Shown: positions 23,640 through 36,200 of the stretch, piece by piece
How positions within the stretch are numbered: position 1 is the first letter of the stretch
Layout of the letters: every line of letters starts with the position of its first letter
DNA from: Cyathus striatus
Lineage: Eukaryota > Basidiomycota > Agaricomycetes > Agaricales > Nidulariaceae
Direction: 5' to 3'
Assembly: GCA_025738555.1 (NCBI GenBank)
Contig: JAOVFP010000008.1
Location: 4,836,001 to 4,900,000 of the forward strand
Length of the DNA: 64,000 bases
The notes under the pieces: model-generated
Databases searched by the model: none
The model's input: the letters and a program-made list of their open reading frames with translations, nothing else
Told to the model about the DNA's origin: nothing
Program-made: the position numbers and the translations under genes

Positions 23640-24738
23640 AACTCAAATACACTGTAGACAGATGTCAGTATCATATTACATACATGTTTGTGTTTGACTA
23701 GGGTGATTACTTCAAGTTACCTGATGATACTTACCATGCATTCATCACTGTACATGTCCACGGCCATTCACATAACGTGGGACCAGTCCAGCCATAAGTT
23801 CTAGTTTGTCCTAGTCAGCCAGTTAACATAAATACATAATTCCAATGACCCTCCGCACTGTCCATAGGGACCCGTAGCTGATCTGGTAGTCGTTGTAGTA
23901 GCAGCAGATGCACTGGTAGTAGTTCCTCGTTCGCCTGGACAATGATGTCATGCTCTACATTGGCAGCGCTAATTGTTTGAAGCTTGGGACCATAGGTAGA
24001 ACGCCATCTTTGCAAGGGGGAGGCCTGCCGCGTCGAGGTTGAGTCGTGAAGTACTATCCAAAACGTTGCTTCATTGCTTCACACCTACATTGAAATTATG
24101 GGTAGTTAAGCGTGGCATCGCTATGGTCATGACATAAAATGTGCATTCTCTAAAGCTACTGCCTAACTCACGTTGTCCCATGCCCAAGGTCACCTTGTGT
24201 GCCAAAGGCCAAAGATGTAAATAATAAGTTATTTTCAAATATACACGTTGCTCACTCGCGGTTGCGCAGTTTTCGTAACTGTTCCCTGAGCACAATCAGA
24301 AGTCCACATCCCTATGCCTGCTGTAAATAAGTCGGGATAAGCAGCAGCCAAAACGTTGGACATCATCCAGTGATAAACTGCGCTTTGTGTCAACGCCATG
24401 GCTCGCAATAGCATGCCGAGCCATCGAATTCCAAGAGAATCACCGCCAGCGTTATGAGTAAGAGTTTCGTCGGTATGAACATCCCAGCATCCTCCTATGT
24501 CGCGAACATGAAGATATATGACGATAAATGTCTTATATTGGTCAGCGAGGTTTGCATATTGAGTTCCAGAAAAGTAGGCTCGAGCAGTGCCAGTGCAATA
24601 GTGCATCGTAACAATGAGCGCAGGATTGGAGACTACGCCAGAAGGCCTGTAAAGGTACATGCTAACGCTGGTCGGGTTGGAGCCAAAGTCTTTAACTTGT
24701 TGCAGTGATCCGCCGCTGTTAAGAATTTCCGACCTCAA
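23640..24738 (-). pseudogene. Broken CE1 acetyl-xylan/feruloyl esterase with CBM1 cellulose-binding tail
   Basis: The - strand reads GSLQQVKDFGSNPTSVSMYL, PALIVTMHYCTGTARAYFSG and WDVHTDETLTHNAGGDSLGI, the N-terminal half of a secreted CE1 esterase. After GGDSLGI the frame shifts (MARHAIASHGVDTK in another frame). The nucleophile-elbow part TGTSSG is missing before MMSNVLAAAYPDLF, so the catalytic Ser is gone. Later segments continue in pieces: SDCAQGTVTKTAQ, then VKQ-stop-SNVLD (TGA where Trp is expected), then YGPKLQTISAANVEHDIIVQ. A CBM1 follows: PYGQCGG, an intron of about 48 bp, then TYGWTGPTLCEWPWTCTVMN. No signal peptide remains. It would have attacked plant cell-wall esters; it now cannot make an enzyme. 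Confidence 0.82.
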
Positions 24739-26926
24739 TCCGACTAGTATCGACGATTTTCCATCTAGCGTGTTGTCAGGTACGCAATTTCCAAATTCCG
24801 GCCGCTTTTAAATGCGCCAAAATACCCCGAAGATGTGCAGCGCACTTTCTAGTCTGGCACACCATATGAAGAACGGAAATGTAGAGTACCGTAAGTTGCG
24901 CAAGGATGGCCAAGATAGTAGTCATTAGACGATGATTTTCTGTTGGTGTATACCCGACTTTTACTTAAAAACAACTTGAAAGACTTATAAATGACTCAAC
25001 AGTAAGGATTGAAGGTTGGGTACGGAAAGTATCGGGCCTTCCGGAACCTTGTTCTCGACCAGGTAAGAGTTAGCTACGAGCAAGTTCGCGCAACCATGCA
25101 GTAGATTGCCCATATAATTTGTAAGTAGTACCAAATTAGTTGCATAATATTTCCCATTCATGAGATTTATATCTCTTCGAGGCCATATTTAGTAGTTTCG
25201 GTGTTTAATGCAAATAAGAATATCAGTAGGCAGCAGCAGGGGTGCGAATAATGACTGGCTTCGACGAAAGTCAGGGGCAGAGAGGTATGCCTGGACTCTT
25301 GACTCTCGAGTCTCGAGGTCATGCATGCTGCTTGCCTGAGTTATCATGTGCACCCAGCCCCGGCGACGGATAAGACAGGATAGGATAGTCGACCTACTTA
25401 GATTAGTACATGGAACGACAAATGTCACAACAGGAGCTTGAAATAATGTAGTATCGTCTGAGGGGTGTAGTCAAATGTATGAGTAATTAACCTCCAAAAA
25501 TTAGGACTTTAGCGGGATTTACACCATTTTATTGTTGTAAGCGTGCACTAGAAACTGGCAGTGATAAAAGCACATGTATCTGCACAGAAATGCGTATGAT
25601 ATTCTACAGAAGCTGGTTAGAAACTTTCTGTTTAAACGGACGCCTGGGTGACGTACCACTCATTCAACGAAGTAATTTCCCAACCGGTTGGCGGCCAAAT
25701 ATCGTATACTTACACGGATTTTGCACGGATACCAGTCATATCGTGAAAGATGATGGCACGAAGTATACATAACTTCTTTGAGCATTTGGATCCTGTAAGA
25801 TGTCAAATATAATAAGTGCTACTGAAATCATGTTACAAATGACTAGATAGCCACTTCTATTAGTGGTCAGTGATCACTGCAATGCAGTTCATACACTTAT
25901 CTATATTCTCAGCACGAAGACTGTGATACAACAAGTCAATTGATATCTTGGATGATGGGGAACTGTCAATCCACTTCTTTTTCAAAAAAAAAAAAAAAGC
26001 CTATTCTCATGGATACTTAGAGTGGGGTCAGAAGCATTTTATTATGAACTGCCAACTGAAGAAGAACCTTTCACATTTACCTACGTTGTTTCGTGGTTGT
26101 TTTAGAAACCTCGTTCCGAATGCCAAAAGCCAAGGGCGGTGATGATTTCGATATGATGAAATTTACATACAGCGTGCCGTTTGGAAGGCTGTGGAGGCGG
26201 GAATCGATGCTAATATCAGGCATAATGGACTGATATTAGCTGATAGAAGGGTGATAAATATTAGACGACATTGTGGGTGGAATATTGAAATGGGTTTGGC
26301 AAAAGGATACGTCATGAATTGGCTCTCAGCGAAGATAAGCAGGTGGAAGCTGAAGGAAGTTTCGAAGATCATCAAGCCTTGAGGTTGGGATCAGCACAAA
26401 AGAAACGTGCTCGGGAGCCAAATATAGAGCAGTGGCGTTTTGACGCCGGTGTGAGTGGGACGAGAAGTTGAAAGAACAGCAAATGACGAGCGCGCATGTT
26501 TGATGGTATCAGCCAATCAAGATTTTGAAGGGAAATGTCGAGAAGATGGACAGAAGGTGTTACAGCGAGCGACTTGTGATGCACGATGGGAGTCAGGATA
26601 TGAGGGGAAGACAGAGCGGTAGAGTGGAGGAGGTGAGCTGGGGGAGGTGAGGGAAGGAGGGAGAGAAGATATGATCGGACCTGGAAAGGGGTGATGGATG
26701 ATACAGAGGTTGTTTGTGGATGTTTGGAGTGCCTTTTTATTGAATTATTAATAATATTGTTTTGTGTGTTGACCGTCATTCTTGCCCAGCACATTAGTTA
26801 GCTAGCCTACACCCGCGCAGGCCCACGCTCTTTGCCCCACAATCACAATCACCCTCCTTTATTTTCTTTTTTTCTCCGTTCTTTAACCCATATCGGCCTG
26901 TATTTATCCACCCTATTCTCGTCGCC
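24739..26926. other. Gene-free stretch of about 2.2 kb
   Basis: No frame here could be tied to a protein family. A run of 15 A lies at 25985-25999. A purine-rich tract (ggaggtgagctgggggaggt and on) spans about 26620-26670, in the promoter of the glutaredoxin-like gene. Several ORFs of 60-140 codons exist in this AT-rich and biased sequence but lack splice or family support. Confidence 0.4.
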
Positions 26927-27823
26927 ATGCCCCTTCCTCGAATCAGCAGCCGCACTCCCCTTCACGACTCAACCCTGCCCTCCCACCACACCGACAACTC
27001 TTCCTCCTCCTTTATGCCTCATGTCTCCAACATAATGTCCGCCCTTCAGCCAGGCAAGCAGAGAAACCGCACCGCCCTCTTCGGCCTCGCTATTCTTGCC
27101 TTCATAACCACCTGCATTTTCTTTGTTCATCTCCCCTTCTCTTCTTCTATTGCCATCCGTCGCCCCGATCTCCCTTCACAGGACCAGCTCGCACTTGCCC
27201 TCGAGTCAATACAGCATTCGCGTCTCAAAGGTGGCATCCACTCCTCGTCATCTGTCACCCAGCGGACGCAGGTTCAGCTAGATCCGTCCCAGGAGCTTGC
27301 TGCCATATCCAGTTTCCTCGCAAGTCTGCCGCAGAATGTTATACCTCTTTCAGTAGACCCTTCGAAGCCTGTAGATCCACAATTAGTCCTTGACTTCGAT
27401 ACTACTGGCCCGCGCGCTTCGGAGGAAGTGCAGAACATGGTTGATGATGTTTGGCTAAGGAATCCGGTTTTCCTTTACTCAAAGGTTCGTTTCGGCGAGA
27501 TTGGCTTTCCTATCTAGGCTGACCCGTTTGTTAAGCTTTATTCCCCTATATCGCGAGAGGTAAAGGCGATCCTCGCAGATATGCGCCTCCGCCCTGCACC
27601 CACTATAATCGACGTTGACGTCCGTGACGATGCTGAGGTTCTCAAACCTATACTCTCACGGCTTACCTCTCAGCTAGAGTTCCCTATTCTCCTCATCGGC
27701 GGCAGGCCCGTCGGTACCGTCGAACAAATTCGCGAATTGGTCAAGTCTGGTGAGCTGAAGAAGCTTGTTACAGAGGCGGGTGCTGTTGTCAATGGTGCTA
27801 GGAGAAAGAAGCATAGGAAGTAA
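26927..27823 (+). CDS. Membrane-anchored glutaredoxin-fold protein (Grx6/7 type) without active-site Cys
   Basis: Two exons: 26927-27484 and 27536-27823 (282 codons in all). The alternative acceptor at 27517 is also in frame, but the one at 27535 gives VFLYSKLYSPISREVKAIL, which aligns with the glutaredoxin start 'VxxFSKxYCPYSKxxK'. The N-terminus is cytosolic and Ser/Pro-rich. One membrane segment, ALFGLAILAFITTCIFFVHL (about residues 51-70), gives a type II topology like yeast Grx6/Grx7 of the secretory pathway. The C-terminal fold continues IDVDVRDDAEVLKPILSRLT, FPILLIGGRPVGTVEQIREL and ends in a basic tail RRKKHRK. The CPYS/CPYC position reads YSPIS, and the only Cys in the protein lies in the membrane segment, so thiol chemistry is not expected. 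Confidence 0.8.
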
Positions 27824-30625
27824 ATATTCCCTTGATTATCTTTCTCTTCACGACATGAATACATACATTGATAATGCACACGAGTTAACATGACGATATA
27901 CCCCCCTCCGGTTTCTTTCCCCGGTGCCTCAGTTACATGAGCACCCTCATACGCATACTTTTATCGCTGTTAAAGAACCTTACCTTCCCCTGGAAGATAC
28001 TCATCGCACTCCCTGTCGATATTAATATCGTATTCCTTTCTTTTCTTATCAAAGGACCTTTCTTTTTACCACAGCGTTACACCATCAATGAATTATTAGC
28101 CAATCTGTATGTACTCCTATGGCGCATATGCCCATTCAGTGCGTTTTAGCCACGCGTATATAGTTCTAGTAGGAAGGCGTTTTTCCGTCTCCATTTGTTA
28201 CCCCCTGTAGATAGTTGCATTACATTTTATTTATGTGCTAGTCGCCGTTTGGCCGTCACTCCATTTCTCTCCACACAATGGGTTACGTACCATGCTATAA
28301 CAGAGCATATTTAAGTCAGTATTTTTCCTTAGAATGTCCCTGTCATTTAGCGTATGTATCACAAATTGATGTTCACCTAACGGTCCTAACCTGCTCCGCC
28401 ATTATGAGATGCTTACTTTTTGGTTCACTGTCGGAAGTTCAGCAAAACTGGTGACAACTGTTGTTCACTTCCAGAAAACCAGGACCAGAATATTGGTGCG
28501 AGCCTCATGCAACAATAATCACACCCGCTTGATTTGCAGTATGTCGTAAATAAATTTGTACCCCATACATTTGCCTTCCAAAAAGCTAAAGAGCCATTTA
28601 CCAAACCTACATACAACATCGGGACTAAATCTAACATATACGTACTAAAACTGGACAGCCTACAGCCACGAACCACTACAAGGAGTTCAGCAGCTCGTAG
28701 TCACTAGGCGATCTGGGGAACAAGCGTTTACGCGTGATAAAGTCGCCCTACTTATTCCATGGCGAAGCTTTAGAACCCCGAAATGTACAGATATAAATTT
28801 CTTTCAAACCACGGGTTAGCCAATATGTATGACCGCCTGCCTGTGTTATTTATGGCTAGTTCAAATAGTCCGCGAAGGAGAATCATGTCGAAACTTGAAA
28901 GGGAAAGTACCCAGTCTGCCCGAAAAACTATATTTTCTTATATTTGGTTCCAAGGGTTCAGATATCAATCTCCGAACTCCGCCAATAAAACCGCGAGCAT
29001 TTGACGACAAACTTTAAGACAAGCGTCTAAAAACTTTAACCACATATGCTTTGATACTCGCCTGTTGTGAATCTTTCTGTAACACGGCAGCGAGATGGCC
29101 TCACTCATCAGTATATCTACAAGAAATTACGGAGCCTCAGATGTTCTGAGCGTATGCCAAGCCTCCGAGAACAACTTCGCAATCTGTGGCCTCAGTAACA
29201 TTTTTGTTACAATTTTGATGATAATCTTAGTAAATACTAAATGGAATGAAATGAAATGATACAAACGTCTTACTGGCAACCTCAACCTAAACTAAGCTGT
29301 AAATAGGTCGATACTACTCGTAGTTTCCATATGGAAGAAAAAACTGAATAGACAACTCTTTTTAAGCCCACCACTGGCATAAGAGATTTGGCGGTAGGAT
29401 TGGAGAGCCGGATGCATTTGTCTACTGTTTGTCCAATGTCCAGGCCTCGCAACCGGTATCCACGGGACCCACAAATAACTAAAATAGGATATTTGTCGTC
29501 GCGGTAAAGATATTTCTTGCACGTAATCCTAGCCGTCTTCAGATGGGATCAATTAAATGTCTTCCACGCCCAATTGCAAGATCCCTTCTCCCATCTAATC
29601 CTATCTCATGTCGCCTATGTGCTTTAGCTGAGCGGAAGTTGCGGTATCTTCTATTTTACCCGGAGTCATCCCTTACCAGGCGAAAGTCGTGAACATTCTA
29701 TCTTCGCCACATGCTGTGTATCGTAGGGTTCCATTGTAACTTACACCCACAAAACAGCACCTACAAGCCACACTATGACAGGTAAGTCTACATAAGCCTA
29801 CAGGACCCCGTTGCTATTTTGGTGGCTAATTTCAAACAAATAATTCGATATGGGCTTAGCATCTCGTTGACCTAACCAGCGTCAGATAAGTATCTAAGGA
29901 TTATGTTCATCCGTGAAGACAAACTTGTAGGAGCGAGCAATCACTTACAGTTACCAAACTACCAACCGTTAAAGGCTGGGTAAGGTTTACAATTACGGAA
30001 GCTTGCCGTCTCTGCTTCTGTGACAGGAGACCACACTTCGATGCTATTCTCAGATCGCTTTGGTTGCTTCTGATGGGTCCCTTGTGGCTTGATTCCTTGG
30101 TAAGTAAGTAGAATTGGCACATGTACGTTGCATGTACATGCGTAAGTATTTAGGAAGAGGTACGTCTTCGCTTCTAAAGTATTGGATATTAATGCCATGC
30201 AATTTTACCGCAGCCTACGGAAGCCGCAATGATTTGGTGGTGACTTGAGAGACTCCGGACGTCACTGATAGGCTGTCGTTAGATCAATTGACAGTGTGAA
30301 CCAGGATATAATTGGTACCGTTGCTCCGAGCTTGATGTTCAGGCACCTCCTTCCATTTCTCACTCATCTCTCACCCCTTGCTGCCCAATGAGTTCTTAAA
30401 AGTCTAATATTTGTAAAGCTGAACACTTCGATGTTCTGTCGTAACGTCAACCTTCCCCATCAGTCATTGATTTCACTCGCCTACTGATTGCTATTAATCG
30501 CCTTCCAGTGGTTTAAATCGGGCTCCCTCTTGAGATCCTCCTCTCTCCTGCCAACCACCTCCTCGTACCACCTATCCCTCAGGCTCCGGCACTTTTGTCC
30601 CTCCTTGAGCTGCACCTTCGGTATT
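27824..30625. other. Gene-free stretch of about 2.8 kb upstream of WOPR gene A
   Basis: No supported coding frame on either strand; AT-rich with many stops. Part of it must be the control region of the WOPR regulator. A pyrimidine-rich section (ctccttccatttctcactcatctctcacccc) lies about 250 bp before its start. Confidence 0.4.
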
Positions 30626-31759
30626 ATGCAACGAGCTACATGTACTGGGATTCGTATACGGTCGCCTGCAGACGCACGAGTCATATTCCACGCTGTTCTA
30701 CTTAACGTACTTCCTATGGTCACACGGCGACTGGATACTGAAGAGAGGAGCCTCATATCTCCTGGGTCAGTGTATGTATGGGAAGAGAGAGGACCTCATG
30801 CAGAGCTTACCGGAGTGAGTGTTTCACATTACCAAACCTACTAGGGGGCGACGCTGACACTAAAATAAAAAGATTGGTATTGAAAGATGGACAGATGGTA
30901 AACATCATCAATTTTTTGTGTGGTCTATTTTTTCATGCGGTCCTATAGGTATACGTTGGGGCCCTTCAAGAGTGCGAGAGGTAAATGTACCCCTCCCTTC
31001 CGCGAATATCGGAAACTTAACCTTTATGCGTTGAAGGGATTTTTGTTCTATCACGAGAAACAAACATCACCTCACTTGTACACAGATGGTCTCTACGACT
31101 CTGACGGCCCGTGAGTTTGTTCTAAATCTTTCTATTTCTTCGCTAACTGGGTGCCATAGTTCTTCCCTAAACCATGATGCATCACGTTCAGTCCTAATCA
31201 AGCAAACTTATACTGTGTTCGTTGACACGCCTAGAGGGCAACGAAAGTGGCATCTTAGTACGTAAGGTTTTTTCTGGAGAAGCAGATGTTTCATGTGTTC
31301 CTCTCCATTCTAGTTGCCTATTTCACAGAAGAGTCAATCGATCGTCTGCGATCTATCGACGACATTCCACAGCTTGCATCACTGCACGTTCCTCATGGGA
31401 AGTACAAGAGTGCACGGTCTGCGAAAGGGAGACCCGATCATATTTTCAACCCCGAAACTGACAGCCCGGAGTTCTCCCGTCTAGAGTATGTTCCATATGC
31501 CCCGAGAGGCTCACCGTCTCTACAGCCTTCACCGACAACGCACCGGCCACTGACTTGGATAGACTCTCCGCCGCATGAATCACCTCAGCCACACCAGAAA
31601 GCCAACCAGCGGCGACGTGGCCCAGGCAGTTCAACATCGTCAGATGACAGTCCGGAGGCCCTTGCGCCACTCGCCTATCTACAGAATATCGCCCCCCCTC
31701 GACGTCACCCTGTGGATGAGAAGACACTGATGCGCTTTACTTCTTCAGGACTTCTGTAG
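30626..31759 (+). CDS. Gti1/Pac2 (WOPR) family transcription regulator A
   Basis: WOPR proteins (Wor1, Mit1, Gti1, Pac2, Ryp1) are fungal DNA-binding regulators of morphology and development. Six exons (30626-30814, 30873-30897, 30949-30980, 31037-31110, 31160-31257, 31314-31759) join to 288 codons without a stop. The start MQRATCTGIRIRSPADARVI is at once the first WOPR block. VLPMVTRRLDTEERSLISPG, VYVWEERGP, IGIERWTDGIRWGPSRVRE and GFLFYHEKQ follow. The second WOPR block is LIKQTYTVFVDTPRGQRKWH, AYFTEESIDRLRSIDDIPQ and HGKYKSARSAKGRP. The C-terminal part is Pro/Ser-rich and ends ALAPLAYLQN..PPRRHPVDEKTLMRF, a motif shared with the other two paralogues. It is flanked by long gene-free regions. 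Confidence 0.9.
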
Positions 31760-33287
31760 CTCATGACTCCCGTTTTAATAGTGTTGTACTAATTCAGGGA
31801 CTAGTTAACGTACCCTACACACATATTTTGCTTTCGATAACGGACCTTTACTACCAAAGGGAGAGAAGCTTGTACGGACTTGGTCGTAATCTATTAGGAG
31901 TGTGGAGGTTCTCTGACATCATGAAGGCAAGCTAATCAGAAGTTACTTTTCGACAATCTCGTACTACTGATGTAAACTCCTCCCCCGTACTACCGCCGGG
32001 GGAATTCTAAAATGTTTTACCTTGTAACTGTGTTTGCATGTTGAAGGTTAACGTCATTTGTCTTCTGCGGGCAAAGGGTAGTACATCGACATCTATGTCA
32101 TATGTGATCAAATGCGGACGTTGTTGCATCGGAAAACCATTCACCTTCAAGCAGTAATGTCAAATTGGCCTGTCGAACGTCAAGGAGTATGCATAGGTCT
32201 TACGAAATTTTTTGAGCTGGCAATGTCCAAAATCTTGAAGAGCAACCATGCGGCATAATCGCACGTATTCTCCAGTTGATTGAATAACATAGCGGCGATC
32301 ACGGTTAAGCGGGTTCGGGTATCTTTGTGTTGCACACGAATGCCCACCTCCACTGATCTGCTAGTAAGGGGAGAAAAGTGTAATTGACAGTTCATGACAG
32401 GCATACCTCGGCACCGGTGGCACAGATAATTTCTGCCTGCTCACGTCGCTAGGTACAGATTTTGCGTTGTGATTAAACACATATAAAGTATTCATATTGC
32501 TGTAAGTGCCTACAAAGTGAAGGGGAAAAACTGGCTTAAGCCTCACATACCAGCTTGATACAACACAGACATACGAGGGTGAGTACCTGTATTTGCCGCC
32601 GACCCGGTCATCTGAACAGTTTTTACGTTGTTTACTATATCGATAGCAAAGATAAAGTCAATCGATAAGCAAGGACATTTCTGTCGGACTTGTATGGCAA
32701 ATGCGAGACCGATCAACACTCACCAACGTACATCCTACACTAGCTTAAAAATGACCTATACCTAACTATGAGACTGGAAAATTCTTTGAGGTTAGAGAAG
32801 CTCACTGGAGAGAAGCTAGTACCCACTCACTCGTCACCTTCGGGTCCCGGAAAATCTATGCTAGAATTTGACTGAAAGAGGAAGTATAAATAGAAACGAC
32901 ATTCAAACCGGAGCATGCTCAAGAATGTGGCTGATATGAGCTAGTAGTAGAGATTCTTAACGAGTCGACATTGTAAATGTTTATATTTGTCGGGCGTTAC
33001 CTCACAAATTCTAAAAGGTCTGAGCCACCAGAGGAATAGCGCAAGCCATATACACTGCTCTTATCGCGCTATTTAAGGTAAGCTCGTTCATCAAATTCGA
33101 TAATTTGATTGAATCATAGTATATGATCGTAGGATAGCCAAAATGAGGATTAACGACAGCAGTGCTTTATGTAGCGTACGACCGCAGTGGTAACTGAGCT
33201 ATTCACATTCTTCCTATAGACGGTAGTAGCATGATCCTTTTCATCCAATTGAGACCTAGTATGGGATGGTTGACGGAATCAGCTACG
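31760..33287. other. Gene-free stretch of about 1.5 kb
   Basis: Downstream of WOPR gene A and of the Vps3844-like gene, which ends towards it. No coding frame or repeat could be supported. Confidence 0.4.
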
Positions 33288-34477
33288 TCATTCTCGCTTT
33301 GCTGTAACGGCAGTAGCCATCAATGTGCTGGGTAAAGCATGATCGCCCACACTATACAGGAGCGTCACAGAACCAATAATAAGGAGAAATAAGGTAACCG
33401 CAGTACCCGCCAAAAGAGCAAAAGGACTATACAAGCAGTAGATTCAAAGGGGTCAAGAGTGTTTTAAGCAGGGATGGTGAAGGCCTACCTGCTAATGTCT
33501 TTGCGTTCGCAGCTCTGCCCAGCCCAGTTTTCTGTCTTAACGTTATTACCCTCACCTGACTTCGTCGCGCTGCATGTACAAACAAAGCAGCTTCGTCCAG
33601 ATTTTGTTGCCTGCATACATTTTCCCCTCCCAGAACATGAGTTAGTACCGTTGTTACATGCGTCTTCTGAGGCAAAACACGTTGAAATAGAGCCAATTGG
33701 TTCCTGAGGAGAAGGGTGCTCCGGGGCTGGAAGAGGAGATTGCGACTGTTGCGGACTAGCCTCACGCTTGAGCATGATTTCATGTGTTTTAGGCTCGTAC
33801 GTCAAGATTGCAAGGGTTAACGTGTCATCATCAAGGACGTGTTCGAGGAATGAGCGGACGGAGTTCACGGCCTCGTTATACTCGCTGCTAGAAATCCCAA
33901 ACTTTTGCCGCATTTCAGCAATATTAGAAAGTTCAAGTGCAGCAAATGCGGACTCTGCAGCGGAGTCGAAGAAGGATGCAAGAGTGTCAATGTTGTCAAG
34001 CTGCCATGCATGACGTTCGGATGAATAGATAATGGAATAGGCGTGTCTGGCGCGGTTAAGATACGTTGAAATTACGGAAGCAAGCGAGTCAATGGGTGAG
34101 GAAGGGGAGACCGAAAGCGAGAAAGACGGTTCCAACGACGACGGTACGACGGCTGTGAATGGCAAGGAAACACGTTAGTGCGGCGTAATGGAGGACGTAG
34201 GAGCTATACCTCCTGCATCCGCCTTGTCGACAGTCAATAAAAGAGTATTTCTGGAGCCCTGTCCAACAAACGGCTCTTCAACATAGTAGTCAACCTCTGA
34301 GGCGTCGCGGAGAGGCTCAAAGCGCTCGAGTCCTAGGTGACGGGAGAGTACAGCACTGCCGTCTTCTGGAGACAGATTTGATTGAATGGAGTAAGCAGTG
34401 GGGTACAAGAAGACATCTATAGCGGTAGAAATATGGACGAAAGCGAGGAGCAGACCAAATGAAATCCTAGAGAGCAT
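33288..34477 (-). CDS. Vps3844-like (DUF3844) membrane protein of the secretory/vacuolar pathway
   Basis: Type I membrane protein. Signal peptide MLSRISFGLLLAFVHISTAI. The luminal domain contains SNLSPEDGSAVLSRHLGLER and, after an intron, a long helical part with SSSEYNEAVNSVRSFLEHVL. The diagnostic C-terminal block is CFASEDACNNGTNSCSGRGK, CMQATKSGRSCFVCTC, NWAGQSCERKDIS, the Cys-rich EGF-like DUF3844 domain. A 63-bp intron joins it to SPFALLAGTAVTLFLLIIGS, the single transmembrane segment, and a short cytosolic tail ending TAVTAKRE. Homologues are annotated as vacuolar-sorting protein Vps3844; the exact biochemical role is not known to me. It shares a 265-bp divergent promoter with the F-box gene downstream. 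Confidence 0.85.
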
Positions 34478-34742
34478 ATTGGGTGTGGTGAGTGTCCACT
34501 AACTTAAAGTACAGCTTGTTTAACAGCCCGGCTGCAGCTGTGTTTGGTTGTATTTTGTTCTGAAGCCGACACCTTGGTCACAGCCTGGTCACGGCGATGG
34601 ACTATGTACGCGATCACGAAAAGCAACATTTCCTCCAAGGTTTATTGGGTGCTTAATCACATATTATATATCATACCTGTTCCTTTCGTCCACCCTCGGT
34701 CTCTCGTAGGAGCCATCTTATTAAAACTGGCTATCTTTATGC
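34478..34742. promoter_or_regulatory. Divergent promoter, Vps3844-like (-) / F-box (+)
   Basis: 265 bp between two opposed start codons. An inverted-looking 'gcctggtcacggcgatgg' stretch lies at about 34580-34600. No TATA consensus. Confidence 0.4.
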
Positions 34743-36200
34743 ATGCACTCATCCATCGCGTAACGTCTCTTCTCACCCCTTTCAACTGGTACATTTCGTA
34801 ATGCTCCAGCGAGTCGTACTATTAACTCACTTGCTAGCCAACTCAATTACATTGCGCAGTCTCAACGTGAATATCAATCTCAGCTACCTCTTTTACCACT
34901 CGAGCTCTGGCTGGAGATATTTCAATTTGCCACTTATGTACACCGCTCTACAACCCTCAAACCTATCGATCCATTCACCCGTAAGCGAACATCCAGAAAT
35001 GTGATGGCTTTGAATACACCCGTAATGGCAATGCGCACCAAGCTTTCTGTTGTCCTTGTCTCGCGTCTCTGGCGGATCATGGCCGTTCGGATTCTCTACG
35101 AGCATCTCGTAATCCGTAGTCCTGCTCGAGCCAACCTCATTCTCCGCGTTCTTGAAGAAAGCCGCGATATTCATTCACACCGTGACGATGTGTCGCTGTC
35201 CGACAGATATCCTTCGTCGAACATGGGATACGGTCAGTGGGTTAAGCACATCGAGATACATGCATACGCGCATGGTGCTAGTAAGATTCAATTTTTAAAA
35301 ACCCTTTTTCGTATTTTTCAACTTTGTCCAAACGCCCGCGTATTGAGCGGGTCTTGGTACCATATGCTTCCAGTTGAATTCTTGGACGGAATTACAACCA
35401 TTTATGGTTCCAATCTGCAGGAGTTATATTGGAATGAGCGAGGTCCCGACCGTCGACTAGAACGTGACACTTTCACTTCTGCCCAACTTTTAGGTTCCTT
35501 CAAAGCGCTGCGGGTGCTGGATTTGCGTCATTTTTTAGGTTCTGACAACATTAAAAATGAATCTGACGCTTCTCTTTCAACTCGTCCTACTCTTCCCCTC
35601 GTTCAGGACCTGATCATTTCTGCACACTCACGGAGCCTCGTAATAGCGATCTCTCTCTGTTTTCCCGCTCTCCGGAACCTTACCTTAAGAACATCTCCGA
35701 CAGACGTTATATCCACCGAACTTCTATATCTCTTTCTCAGAAAACACGGGCATTTTCTCGTCAGTGTTGATCTACCTACTCCGTCACCAGAATTTGAGCC
35801 AGAGTACGACACTGCCCAGCCACCAAGAACATCGCCTCATGTTAACCCTGATGTCTTCTTACAAACGGGTGTGTGTCCAAATCTTGTATCCATCTCATTC
35901 CCTGTGACTTCCCCACAACTCGCACCACATGTTCATGCATCTGTCCGGCGTATTGGTTTACGTGGTATGCGAGGAGATAGGTTATATCCGGACAAGCTGT
36001 CCTCATGCAAGGACCATTTGATGGCGATTACGCCCACTCGTTATCCTAACCTTGAGCTGGTGCAGACGGTGGGCTTCTTAGTGGAAGCTGACTCAGATGA
36101 TCTGGTGAAAGACGTATTTATTTGGTGGGTCGAGAGGTTTGAAAAATACGGTATCGACTTCCTTGATGGCGAAGGTGTTCTGTGGGCGTATGCCGATTGA
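34743..36200 (+). CDS. F-box-like protein
   Basis: Two exons (34743-34759 and 34838-36200) give 460 codons in one frame. The 17-bp first exon encodes MHSSIA, and the intron has a good branch region (tactattaac). The F-box LPLLPLELWLEIFQFATYV lies at about residues 18-36. It is followed by a basic insert (KRTSRNVMALN), then KLSVVLVSRLWRIMAVRILY, the second half of the Agaricomycete F-box pattern. The remainder has leucine-rich-repeat-like segments (FKALRVLDLRHF, FPALRNLTLR, YPNLELVQTVGF). Probable SCF adaptor, target unknown. The first exon is the least certain part. Confidence 0.75.

Noticed and set aside
25984..25999. A15 run as possible poly(A) tail of a retroposon
   Set aside because: No coding or tRNA-derived sequence upstream and no flanking target-site duplication could be seen.
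26372..26794. 140-codon - strand ORF
   Set aside because: Strongly biased composition (the complement of a purine-rich tract), no splice context and no family resemblance. It overlaps the presumed promoter of the glutaredoxin-like gene.
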